Part shown: positions 24,300 to 34,845 of the stretch, one piece after another | Layout: each line of letters opens with the position of its first letter | Numbering within the stretch: the first letter of the stretch is position 1 | NCBI RefSeq assembly: GCF_021462225.1 | Contig: NC_061794.1 | Span: 16,323,784 to 16,387,783, forward strand | DNA length: 64,000 nt | From: Girardinichthys multiradiatus | Taxonomy: Eukaryota > Chordata > Actinopteri > Cyprinodontiformes > Goodeidae | Direction: 5' to 3' | Notes under the pieces: generated by a model | What the model saw: the letters and a program-made list of their open reading frames with translations, nothing else | Told to the model about the DNA's origin: nothing | The model's database searches: none | Position numbers and translations under genes: made by a program

Positions 24300-24740
24300 G
24301 AAGTTAGTATTTTGTTACAGAGGACACAACAACGAGTGGAAAAAGGTGCTCTGGTCAGTTGAGAGCAAAATTGAACTTGCAACATGCTGCGTATGGTGAA
24401 AAATTAACACTGCACATCATACTGAACACATGGCAGCATTATACTGTAGTGATGCTTTTCTACAGCAGTGACAGGTAATGTGCTTACAGTAGATTTTAAC
24501 AGGTATGGAGCTTAATTCATGCATCCTGGAAGAAAATCTGTAAGTGGCTTCAAAAGATGAAACTTGGACAGAGATTCATCTTGTAACAGTACAACAACAA
24601 AGCAGCCATAGCAACTGGCTTTCCTTTCAAAAACATGTCTAAATTTCACACTTTATGGAGTGGATACAACATCCAACACTGCCATAAAACCTCCATGAAA
24701 CCCATTTTCAGTGGCAAACAAAGCATACTCATAACGTTTT
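24300..24740 (+). mobile_element. Old Tc1-like relic, right piece
   Basis: The segment reads 'gtggaaaaaggtgctctggtcagttgagagcaaaattgaac' and 'cactgcacatcatactgaacacatg', diverged forms of the fish Tc1 transposase stretch that codes for K-V-L-W-S-D. No frame survives. Confidence 0.55.
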
Positions 24741-25345
24741 TGTCATCTTTCTCAAACTCAGAGGGGAGAGTGAACTTTTGACTGATAAAGAATGATCATT
24801 TCATTTAACCAGATTTGAACTAATTTTAACCTGATTCCAGTGTGAATTCAGCTCCCATAGCTGTTTTTCTCCTAACCAGCATGTTCAAGAAACATTTCTT
24901 TGTTGGAAGTTGTCCTGTATGGGCACACTGCAGCGGGATTCATTCCTTTGCAGTCATGCTGTTTTCAGTCTCTACATCACTGTGTTCACTCCAAACCCCT
25001 ATCTGTCTAAACCAGCAGATTGACCTCAACAGTATTTTATCACGCAGTGTTTAACAAATGGATTGCTGAGCAATCATGTGTGTAAATAATACGTTCCAGT
25101 CATTCCATATATCCAGAGCCTTCCTCTTATGGGCTCTAAGATTGACAAATACTGGCACAGCTATAGTTCATTGGTTCTCACCCTGTTATGTCTAATATTA
25201 AAGACAAGCCAAAGTATTCTCCTGTTACATTTTAGTTTATACTTACAATCTCGACAAAAACATGAAAAATTGGAATAGGTTTGCAGACATTTATTATTCG
25301 ATGACAAATGCTACTAGTTTGCAAGACAACACAAAAATGTGCCGA
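24741..25345. other. Intergenic DNA, no feature recognised
   Basis: No exon or repeat with clear limits was seen. Confidence 0.5.
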
Positions 25346-25349
25346 CATC

Positions 25350-25618
25350 TCCAAGATGAAGTGGGGTCCTTCTGCATCCTTTTGCATGTTTTCCCTGTGC
25401 ATGTGTGGGTTTTCTCTGGTTACTCCAGCTGTCCAAAAACATGATAGGTTAATTAGTTATTCTAAATTGCCCTTGGGAGTGAATGTGTGTGTACCTAGTT
25501 CCTTCTCCCATGTCTCTATGTTGGCAAATGTCCAAGGTGTATGCCGCCTATCGCCCAATGACTGCTGGCAATAGGGAGCAGAGAATAGTATAGACAATGG
25601 ATGGATGGATGGATGGAC
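25350..25618 (+). mobile_element. Degenerate 3' part of a SINE like that at 13415-13781
   Basis: It shares, in order, 'catgttttccctgtgcatgtgtgggt', 'ccaaaaacatgataggttaatt', 'taaattgccc', 'aaggtgtatgccgcctatcgccc' and a GGAT tetranucleotide tail (25598-25617). The tRNA-like head is missing or too diverged to see. Confidence 0.75.
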
Positions 25619-28145
25619 TGTTTAACATTTTGCTCCCAGGAACCTAGACGTTTTTCGAAACATTTAATGGTTTTCTGAAGAACTGTGAAAGTTTTCTCTT
25701 GACTGTCCAAAGATAGCTGTTTTCTATAGTGCATGCATTTTTGGATGAAGGGTGTAAGATTTACTCAATGCTACCACATAAGTACTGAACAAGCTACATT
25801 TTGCAGCACTGTCACCTACTTGTTTTTTTTCTTTTTCCTTATTTTATCATCGCCAGGGGCACAAAAACATAGCATTCACCTATTTCCAGGCAAACGTCAG
25901 ATATTTTAACAATGAGCTAAAATGAAAATGTGTGCTGCCCAACGTCAACATTATAGCTGGTGTTCATGCATTTCTTCAGTTATTGGACCATTGGCAACAT
26001 GTACAGCATATACTGGGAAACTCATATTGATGTGAAAACACTTATTTTACACACCAGAGCCGTATGAAGAACAATTAATACATCTCTATGTATGCAGTTA
26101 CATGAGTAGATAGTCATTAATAAGTTCAATGTGGTAAAGAGAATCCTAACAGGACACTTAAAAATGGCCATGTGTGAACAGAGCATCTGTTTAATACAAT
26201 TTTCTAGCCCGAGATGGCGACTTTAGGTTTCCAAGGGGCATTGATTAAAGAACTGTGCTTGGAACTGTGGGTAGTCCTGGAGTTTGACAAGGGAGGAGCA
26301 GTGCAGTGTCCGTATCCATACAGCTGCTGACCGCACTTGTATTCTTGAGCCATGCCTACTGTGTAGAATGGAATGGTGAGTAAATCAATTTAGTTTTTCT
26401 AATATTAATCCTTTCCTGTTGTCATGGCATCAAAACATATCATATTTTTGGGTGACAATGAATATTGAAATTTGGTACCGAAATCAGGCAAGCACTAAAT
26501 CAACTGTTAGCTCAAAGTAACTTTTCATTTTCTGGCATTTTGAGAGCACTTAATAACTCAATAAAAACAAAGTAAATGGAAAAAACGGAAGTGACAGCAC
26601 TATAGAACGCTTGGGTTTAGAGGAAATCTTTTGGCATTTGCTTCATGCAGCCTTTTTATTTTGTTTTAAAAAAAAAAAAATTCTGTCTTGATAACCACAA
26701 AGGGTTTTTCACACCATTTGGCTCATAAACGTGTCCTTTAGGTCTAACAAGAGGTTGTTTTACGTCACCACAGCACCCCCCTCCGTTAAATTCTCAGGCT
26801 GAACAGAATCTGCTTAAATGTTTAAAACCTAATTATATTGCCAGATGCCTGAGATGGTTTCTACAGTAGGGCTCTTCCACCATGCTTCCATCGAAAATTA
26901 AATCAAGGTTTTTGGAGACCGATCGGCTTTCCACAAACTTTTAATTATCCCCTTTCCTCTGTAAAACCACTGGATGTATTATTTTTTTTTCTCTGCACAC
27001 AAACCACAACAGCCTTTTAAACATTAATCCTAATCGATCTTTCCAAGCCGAACATAAAATGTTGAACTCTTGGTTTTGGAAGCCTCCCTAACAGCATTTC
27101 TGGTTCTAAATTCAAGTGCATTTTCATAAATACCAGAATTTCATTCAACATTTGTGATTTGTGGTATTGATGCTGAGTCAGAACAATGAAAGCAAACTTT
27201 GCAGCAGTTATTACTTTTCTGAGAGGTTTCGATGGAGCGCTGAGAAGCCGCCGTTTATTTCACTGTCTTTGTTTAATTGAAACAACACATCAAGTTCAGG
27301 TCATGGGAAGCCTTGCCTCCGAACTTGGATACAATTAGCAACAGGAATTGGTGGCTTGCTGATTTACGATCCTTTACTGTAATTTTGGCCACCGACGTAA
27401 ACCATGCAGTCTGCAACTTCTATAATGAAAAACCACATCTGTATGAAGCCACACGCTCTCAATTTGTTTCATATACCTCCTCGTCCTAACTTCTACTTCT
27501 CATGTGAGAATGCATTATCTGTTAAAATAGCTTCTTTTCTACTGTAAGATCCCTAAATAGGAGAAAAAATTAAGTAATGGAGCACTCTATATGGGAGCTC
27601 TGAAATAAAGACTTTTGTCTGAACCTTCTCTGTCTTTAGGTAGATTTCTAAAGCTTTGATGTTTGCTGCAGATGGAGAGGGAGAAAATTGGATAAAACTG
27701 CTGAATCCCCACTGAGGGCGCAGCTGGCCTGAATGGATGAGGTGGATTAGATATTTTACAAGAACTTTAGATGTGGCTGCAATGTGGGTTTTTCAGTCCT
27801 CTATTTACTTCTGCAGGGTTTGTCATTCAAAGGTCTCAAAAAGCCACAAGATGCTGGCTTTATTTCCACTGTGGAGGCACACTGGCCAAACCAAGATATT
27901 CTCATTATTTTAAGCCTCTTGGCAGGTTATTTTGCTGTCATTTGAAATAAGTTATAGAACAATTCCCAAATGAATTAGGTCATGGTGCTAAAGCAAAAAT
28001 ACTGGGTGTTTGAAAAAGACTCAGACATGCAGATTTCACAAGGGTTGTCTTTTTGCACATATGGTACTTGTTTAAATGAGTGGATTGCAGTCATTAGAAA
28101 AACTCAGGATGGCCTATGAGTTTACCTAACATATTATCACATATA
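25619..28145. other. Intergenic DNA, no gene recognised
   Basis: This is a 2.5-kb AT-rich stretch with a poly(A) run near 26668-26681. Short frames such as 27277-27489 have no recognisable product. Nothing repeated within the window is evident, so some of it may be unique sequence. Confidence 0.5.
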
Positions 28146-28149
28146 ACCA

Positions 28150-29265
28150 TAGTTCCACTAAAGTTGGGACTTTGTGTAAAATGTAAATAAAAACAGAATA
28201 TAGTGATTTGCAAATTCTGTTCAACCTATATGCAATTGAATACAATACAATACAAGACAATATTTAATGTTTAAACTGATAGACTTTATTGTTGTTTTAA
28301 ATATTCAATCATTTTGAATTTGATGTTTGCAACACATTCCATAAAAGTTTGGAACAGGGGCATGTTTACCCCTGCGTTACATCACCTTTCTTTTAACAAC
28401 GCTGAACAGGCGTTTGGGAACTGAGGCATTAATTGTTGATTGCTTTGTAGGTGGAAATCTTTCCCATTTTTGCTTAATGTACAACTTCAGTTGCTCAACA
28501 GTCCAGGGTCTCCATAGTTGTATTTTGTACTTCATAATGTGCCACTTTTAGTATGAAGTCACGCTGTTGTAACACATGCAGAATGTGGTTTGGAATTGTC
28601 TTGCTAAAATAAGAAGGGACGTCCCTGAAAACGGCGTTGCTTGGATGTCAGCACATGTTGCTCCAAAACCTGTATGGGACTTTTCAATTTTAACGGTGCC
28701 TTCACAGATGTTGAGGTTACTCATGCCATGGCTTTCACTTTGGATGGTAGAGTTTTAACTTGCTGTTGTAGATGAAGTGAAGAACTGTGTTAACTGAGAA
28801 TGGTTTTCTAAAGTGTTCCTGAGCCCACATACTAATATCTGTTACAGAAGGATGTAGGTTTTTAATGCAGTGCCTCCTGAGTGATCAAAAGTCACAGTGC
28901 ATTTCAGAAAAAGAACCACATACCAAGAGTGAAGCATAGAGCAGGAAGTGATATGGTTTGGGGATGTTTTGCTGCAGCAGGACCTGGCCAGCTAACCATC
29001 AAAGAATCCACCATGAATTCAACCGTGTATTAGAGGGAGCTCTAGGAAAATGTGAGACCATCTGTAAAAAGATTAAACCTGAAGCAGAATTGGATCCTGC
29101 AATATGAGAATGAACCAAAGCATACCAGCAAATGCTCCAATGACTGGCTGATTAAGAAATGGGAAGTTCTGGGCCGGGTCAAAGCCCAGATCTTGATCGA
29201 ACTGACATGTGGGGTGAGTTGATACTAACTGTACGTGCAAAATATCCCTCAGAGCTGAAAGTTAA
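28150..29265. mobile_element. Composite decayed Tc1/mariner relics
   Basis: 28150-28880 resembles a common fish mariner-type element read on the minus strand ('gtttgggaactgaggcat', 'tgctccaaaacctgtatggga', 'gaagtgttcctgagcccaca' are altered landmarks). 28920-29265 is a plus-strand Tc1 transposase relic (HIPRVKHRAGSDMVWGCFAAAGPGQL, then PKHTSK-like). Frames are broken. Confidence 0.65.
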
Positions 29266-30808
29266 GAGTAGGGTAAACCTTTCTCAGACCAATGTCAGAT
29301 ACTGGTAGATGGCTACAAGAATCTTTACTGACATTATATTTCAACTAATTAAATAACTTGCTTGAGATAAAAAAAAAATAGATTAGACACCTATATGGGA
29401 ACCTCTGAAATTTAAAGGTTATGTGCAGTGTGTATATGAAGAGAACCTATAAAAGATTTTACAGAGCTCTGCAAATTCAAACAGCTTAGTTTTTTATTTT
29501 GGATAGTGGAACATTTAAGAGCAACACGGTCAAAGTAAGTCAGTGATGGGGCTAGATTATTTAACAGTTAAAATCTTTGTAAAATAAGTCAATTGAATAG
29601 GAAGCAATGGAAGAGCTAACAAGACAGCAATTATGTGATCACACCTCTTAGTGACAGTTATTAGATGTGATGCAGCATTTAGAAGAGTGCAAACAACGCA
29701 GAGAGGGATTATCAAGACCAAAATAAGGAACATTACAGATTTCTGGACAAGACACTATGAAAGCATGAATAATTCCCACAAGGTCTTTACAAGGGATATA
29801 TAGTTCAACTTCTGCTATGGTTCTTAACTGATTAAAACCTGATTATTACCACAGCATTTATCTATTTTTCAAATTTGAATGAGCTGTTAAAAGCAAATGC
29901 CAGACTCCTGATTCCAGAGCCACATTAAGAGGGCCAAAAGTGTTAGAACAGTAATCAGGAGATTTTTTCAAATGTATTTTCAATGAGACGGAGAAAAAAA
30001 AGGAAACAGAACAGCCTTTAAGTTCACTTCAGCAGTTCCAGTGAATGAATGTTGACAGAATCTGGATGTTATCTGCAAAGCAATGGAAGGCAATGGTGTG
30101 TTTTCTAAAAATATGCTATATATATAAAGAGAGAGAGAGAGAGATCAAAAAGCAGTGGATCTATAACTGACCCTTGAGCAACCCCACAGGTCAGGGCAAC
30201 TGAAGAAAAGTATTTCACTATTTGAATTGAAAAGCCTCTGCAGCAGAATGTCTGTGGTTAACTGTTAAAAGACGTCAAATCTGAAAAGCAAACGGAGGGG
30301 TAAGTATATAATAGTTCAATGGAGATAATGAAATTGTTCTAAGCAGGTGTCAAGATCCGTAAAAGTGCCCCTATAACCAGGAATGTAGTTATGGTGACCC
30401 TTCGTACTTTAGGTCCAACAAAAAAGGCTCATCTTCCAGAGGATATTCAGCCTAATAGTCCGTTTATTTATGTTTAAAGCTCCTAATGCCAAATACCTTC
30501 TTTGCCCCTGGAGGTTTAATATATATCACTATAACAATTCATTTTTTTACTTACAGGATCTTGGAACAATTTGAAAGCTTAACATTTTTTAATTTAGGTT
30601 TCCATTAAACAATATATAGGATAAGTGTAACAGGCCAGCTACATAACACAGATCCCTGCTCTGTGCTCTGCTTTCCCACACTTTGCATCGCATAATAACC
30701 AGTAGAGCAGGAAGTCACAGCCTGAGGGGCCCTGGTGTTTGTCTCCATCTGTTGGGAAAACTGTGGTAAATACAACCTGAATTTAGCAGATGTGGTCATA
30801 GATAAATA
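29266..30808. other. Intergenic DNA, no gene recognised
   Basis: The stretch contains a (TA)/(GA) microsatellite at about 30116-30143 and is otherwise AT-rich without exon-like signals. Parts look repetitive but I cannot assign a family. Confidence 0.5.
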
Positions 30809-31008
30809 CAGGTCCTTCTCAAAATATTAGCATATTGTGATAAAGTTCATTATTTTCCATAATGTCATGATGAAAATTTAACATTCATATATTTTAGATT
30901 CATTGCACATTAACTGAAATATTTCAGGTCTTTTATTGTCTTAATACAGATGATTTTGGCATACAGCTCATGAAAACCCAAAATTCCTATCTCACAAAAT
31001 TAGCATAT
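30809..31008 (+). repeat. Left 200-bp terminal inverted repeat, Tc1 copy 2
   Basis: It starts CAGGTCCTTCTCAAAATATT and pairs with the reverse complement of 32219-32418 with few mismatches. Confidence 0.9.
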
Positions 31009-31085
31009 TTCATCCGACCAATAAAAGAAAAGTGTTTTTAATACAAAAAACATCAACCTTCAAATAATCATGTACAGTTATGCAC

Positions 31086-32090
31086 TCAATACTTGGTCGG
31101 GAATCCTTTTGCAGAAATGACTGCTTCAATGCGGCGTGGCATGGAGGCAATCAGCCTGTGGCACTGCTGAGGTCTTATGGAGGCCCAGGATGCTTCGATA
31201 GCGGCCTTTAGCTCATCTAGAGTGTTGGGTCTTGAGTCTCTCAACGTTCTCTTCACAATATCCCACAGATTCTCTATGGGGTTCAGGTCAGGAGAGTTGG
31301 CAGGCCAATTGAGCCCAGTGACACCATGGTCAGTAAACCATTTACCAGTGGTTTTGGCACTGTGAGCAGGTGCCAGGTCGTGCTGAAAAATGAAATCTTC
31401 ATCTCCATAAAGCTTTTCAGCAGATGGAAGCATGAAGTGCTCCAAAATCTCCTGCTAGCTAGCTGCATTGACCCTGCCCTTGATAAAACACAGTGGACCA
31501 ACACCAGCAGCTGACACGGCACCCCAGACCATCACTGACTGTGGGTACTTGACACTGGACTTCTGGCATTTTGGCATTTCCTTCTCCCCAGTCTTCCTCC
31601 AGACTCTGGCACCTTGATTTCCGAATGACATGCAGAATTTGCTTTCATCCGAAAAAAGTACTTTGGACCACTGAGCAACAGTCCAGTGCTGCTTCTCTGT
31701 AGCCCAGGTCAGGCGCTTCTGCCGCTGTTTCTGGTTCAAAAGTGGCTTGACCTGGGGAATGCGGCACCTGTAGCCCATTTCCTGCACACACCTGTGCACG
31801 GTGGCTCTGGATGTTTCTACTCCAGACTCAGTCCACTGCTTCCGCAGGTCCCCCAAGGTCTGGAATCGGCCCTTCTCCACAATCTTCCTCAGGGTCCGGT
31901 CACCTCTTCTCGTTGTGCAGCGTTTTCTGCCACACTTTTTCCTTCCCACAGACTTCCCACTGAGGTGCCTTGATACAGCACTCTGGGAACAGCCTATTCG
32001 TTCAGAAATTTCTTTCTGTGTCTTACCCTCTTGCTTGAGGGTGTCAATAGTGGCCTTCTGGACAGCAGTCAGGTCGGCAGTCTTACCCAT
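31086..32090 (-). pseudogene. Tc1-family transposase, broken only by one TAG (copy 2)
   Basis: The frame is 335 codons from MGKTADLTAVQ to the final stop. It has a helix-turn-helix (KEISERIGCSQSAVSRHL), a basic region (GRKKCGRKR), catalytic motifs VLFSDESKF, FQHDLAPAH and SPDLNPIENLWD, and 34 residues between Asp and Glu (DD34E). A single in-frame TAG at 31455-31457 lies in NAAS*QEILEHF, exactly where copy 1 has it. The rest of the frame is intact, so the loss of function looks old in the lineage of copies but not in sequence age. Confidence 0.9.
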
Positions 32091-32218
32091 GATTGGGGTT
32101 TTGAGTGATGAACCAGGCTGGGAGTTTTAAAGGCCTCAGGAATCTTTTGCAGGTGTTTAGAGTTAACTCGTTGATTCAGATGATTAGGTTCATAGCTCGT
32201 TTAGAGACCCTTTTAATG

Positions 32219-32418
32219 ATATGCTAATTTTGTGAGATAGGAATTTTGGGTTTTCATGAGCTGTATGCCAAAATCATCCATATTAAGACAATAAAAGACC
32301 TGAAATATTTCAGTTAGTGTGCAATGAATCTAAAATATATGAATGTTAAATTTTCATCATTACATTATGGAAAATAATTAACTTTATCACAATATGCTAA
32401 TATTTTGAGAAGGACCTG
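32219..32418 (-). repeat. Right 200-bp terminal inverted repeat, Tc1 copy 2
   Basis: Inverted partner of 30809-31008, ending in GGACCTG next to TA. Confidence 0.9.
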
Positions 32419-32689
32419 TATCTCTTCTCATCCAGGATTAAATAGCATACATAAACGGATGGTTATAATATTAGTGGCACACAATGCATCAGGTTTCTGA
32501 TACAGAAATATGATGTAACTACATAAATACAGATAATTAACAATGACCCATTGAAAGGTTTTGATTACAGAAATTGAATTATTAAACTTCAATCCAAACA
32601 GTTTTGCAATAATTTTCAGAGTTACTATTTATGTTTACATGATAAAGTTTAGCGATAGTTAATAGTTGATATTTACATGTTTGCATGGT

Positions 32690-32803
32690 TAACGTCCACG
32701 GAAAGGTTTCGTGAAGCGGAACGGTTCTTTGGGGACTTGTAGGGAACGATATATTGACCGGACGGGATTGTTACCTACATCTTACAGAAAAGAAACTGCT
32801 CTG
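32690..32803 (+). promoter_or_regulatory. borcs6: BORCS6 promoter region and probable non-coding first exon
   Basis: CG dinucleotides become frequent from about 32690 to 33000, against an AT-rich background. ACTGCTCTG is followed by a strong donor GTGAGT at 32804, so an untranslated exon plausibly ends at 32803. The transcription start is not defined by a clear TATA box. This is an inference from composition and the splice signal. Confidence 0.5.
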
Positions 32804-34246
32804 GTGAGTGTTTCTTTCGATGAATTGAGATCTGTGACTTCGTTATCTAAAGCCTTTACGACATGAGTTTGAATCGTAGCTTTAATTAAACACCGCTTTG
32901 TGAGCGTGTCAGTTAAATAAAAGCAAGTTTGGTCAGATTTGTGAGCCGGAGGCCGTAGCAGCTAACGTTAGCCGCATCAAAACAGCAGCGCAGCTACTTC
33001 CTTATCGATGACAGGCTGTTACACTGGTTCCCTTTATGTTTTTGCCTGAGTTTTTGTGTCATGCCAAGTCCTCACGTTTCGTGAATTTGTAAAATGAACA
33101 CAACAACTAGTTTTAATGTACACTAGTTATTTTAACGGTAATATATCAGGGTTTTAAATGGCTGTCAGGATCCTACAGCTTTCGTTAACACGGAAACGTC
33201 TGGATCTATGGATGAGTGGAAGATCGAGGTCATGTTTGGGGATTGTGAATAGAAAAGTGGATCATCTGATCTTGAACTGTGGCAGTAAAATGCAGTTGCA
33301 CAACGCCCTGTCATAACCCCAACGGCCACATTTCTTACTGACTTTGCTTGTTTACTTCCTTTTATTGGGAAAGATCACAGGGTTCCTACTCAGCTGAAAT
33401 TCAGAAATTTTCTTATGGTATTTTCCAATGTTAGAGTAAAACGGCACAAAACATGGGAAAAATTAATTATCTTATTTTCCAAATGATCCAAATCTGAATT
33501 TTCAAAAGAAATTTGTTCAGACAGATTGATAGCTTTTCACTTTGATCTTACATGTACACAAGAAATCCACCTTCATGGTTTTAACCGGTTTAGACCTCAG
33601 CATCTGGATTTTAGAGCCATTGCGTGATGCATGCTTGCTTGCACATCTGTACAGGTTTCACGGGTGGATTTCACTTAAGTGATGCACAACGTTTGCAGTT
33701 CAGTCCACTGAACCTAATTTTGTTGACCTCTCTTTAGACAAACCTGCAATCCCCAAGTTACTCCTAATATACATACAACATATACTATTTACTATTATAC
33801 TGTCACTTTATGAATGTGATCTGTCCAACAATCTTTTTCCTGACCCCATCTTCATGGTTAAACTTGTTATGAGTTTGTTTGTAGAAGTGCTTTAAAACTA
33901 AAGCAGTGGGATTTGTGTTTCAGCCTGTCTTGTTTCTGGAATACTAGGTTGCATTTCAATATATTGTTGTGCTCAAGGAACATAGAACCTTCGCATTTAG
34001 TTTTTCGAAGGTAATTTGTTTTTCCTAGCATTTATCCCTGAACCACATTGAATGTTATGCCACTTTGAAAATGATAAAGTAAGTAAGAATATTTTTTCAT
34101 TCAAAGCAATTGATGCATTTTATTAAGTGTGGTATAGGCAGTTGATAGAATTACTATAAAACATATTAATATCAACCTGATTGCATAGACAGAGTTGATC
34201 CCTGAGAAGGATTTCAGTAACACCTCTGTCCTTTTTTCACCAGCAG
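32804..34246 (+). other. BORCS6 first intron (5' UTR intron)
   Basis: It extends from donor GTGAGT to a tandem acceptor CAGCAG at 34241-34246. The first 200 bases are CpG-rich (for example gcagctaacgttagccgc). No repeat with clear ends was seen in the rest. Confidence 0.5.
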
Positions 34247-34254
34247 GGGGAGGG

Positions 34255-34845
34255 ATGAGTCTCTCCCCTGTTATTGGCACTGAAGTGCCAGAAGCAGCTA
34301 ATGGATTGGCGACACCTGTGTCTTTGGAGAACGGCCCTCATGCACCGGTCTCAGTAAAATATGGTGGGAGCAGGTTACCTGGTAATGGAGCAGAGTCGAT
34401 GGACGGGTCCTCTGGACACACAGAGAACCACGTTGATATGGGAAACAGACTGCACACAGTAGAAAGCACCTTTGACACTGAGACAAATATTATTGAAAGA
34501 ACATCTAGTTTATCAATACACAGCCCTCAGGTGGTACACCCATCTGTCCATGATGGGACAGGCACAGGAAGCTCCGAACCCAAAGACACAGACATTTCTG
34601 AGGCCCCCAGGACTGAAGATATGGTTCTCATGTGGGATTCAGCACAGCATGCAGAGCCCAAAGACCCATGTCAGCAGGGAGGGTCTGACATTGCAGAAAT
34701 ACACCAGACAGAGGCTGAGAGTGTAGAGAGATGGCTTGGAAGCAGAGGTAAAGAGGATGATGGAGAGGAAGAGAAACAGGATATGGAGACTGATGAGAAG
34801 AATGAGAACAGTTGGAGGAACACAGGAGGAAGAACAGAGAAGGCG
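34255..34845 (+). CDS. borcs6: BORCS6 coding exon 1 (disordered acidic N-terminus)
   Basis: This exon codes residues 1-197 from MSLSPVIGTEV. The donor is GTAAGT at 34846, phase 0. The exon is rich in Glu, Ser and Thr and ends in a charged EEEKQDMETDEKNE-type stretch. Confidence 0.88.

Larger units (their letters stand above)
30809..32418 (-). mobile_element. Tc1-like transposon, copy 2 (1610 bp, fuller copy)
   Basis: It is flanked by TA (30807-30808 and 32419-32420), with 200-bp terminal inverted repeats at 30809-31008 and 32219-32418. It is nearly identical to copy 1 but keeps the 42 bp missing there (31711-31752). It lies about 300 bp upstream of the BORCS6 first exon, antisense to it. Confidence 0.95.
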
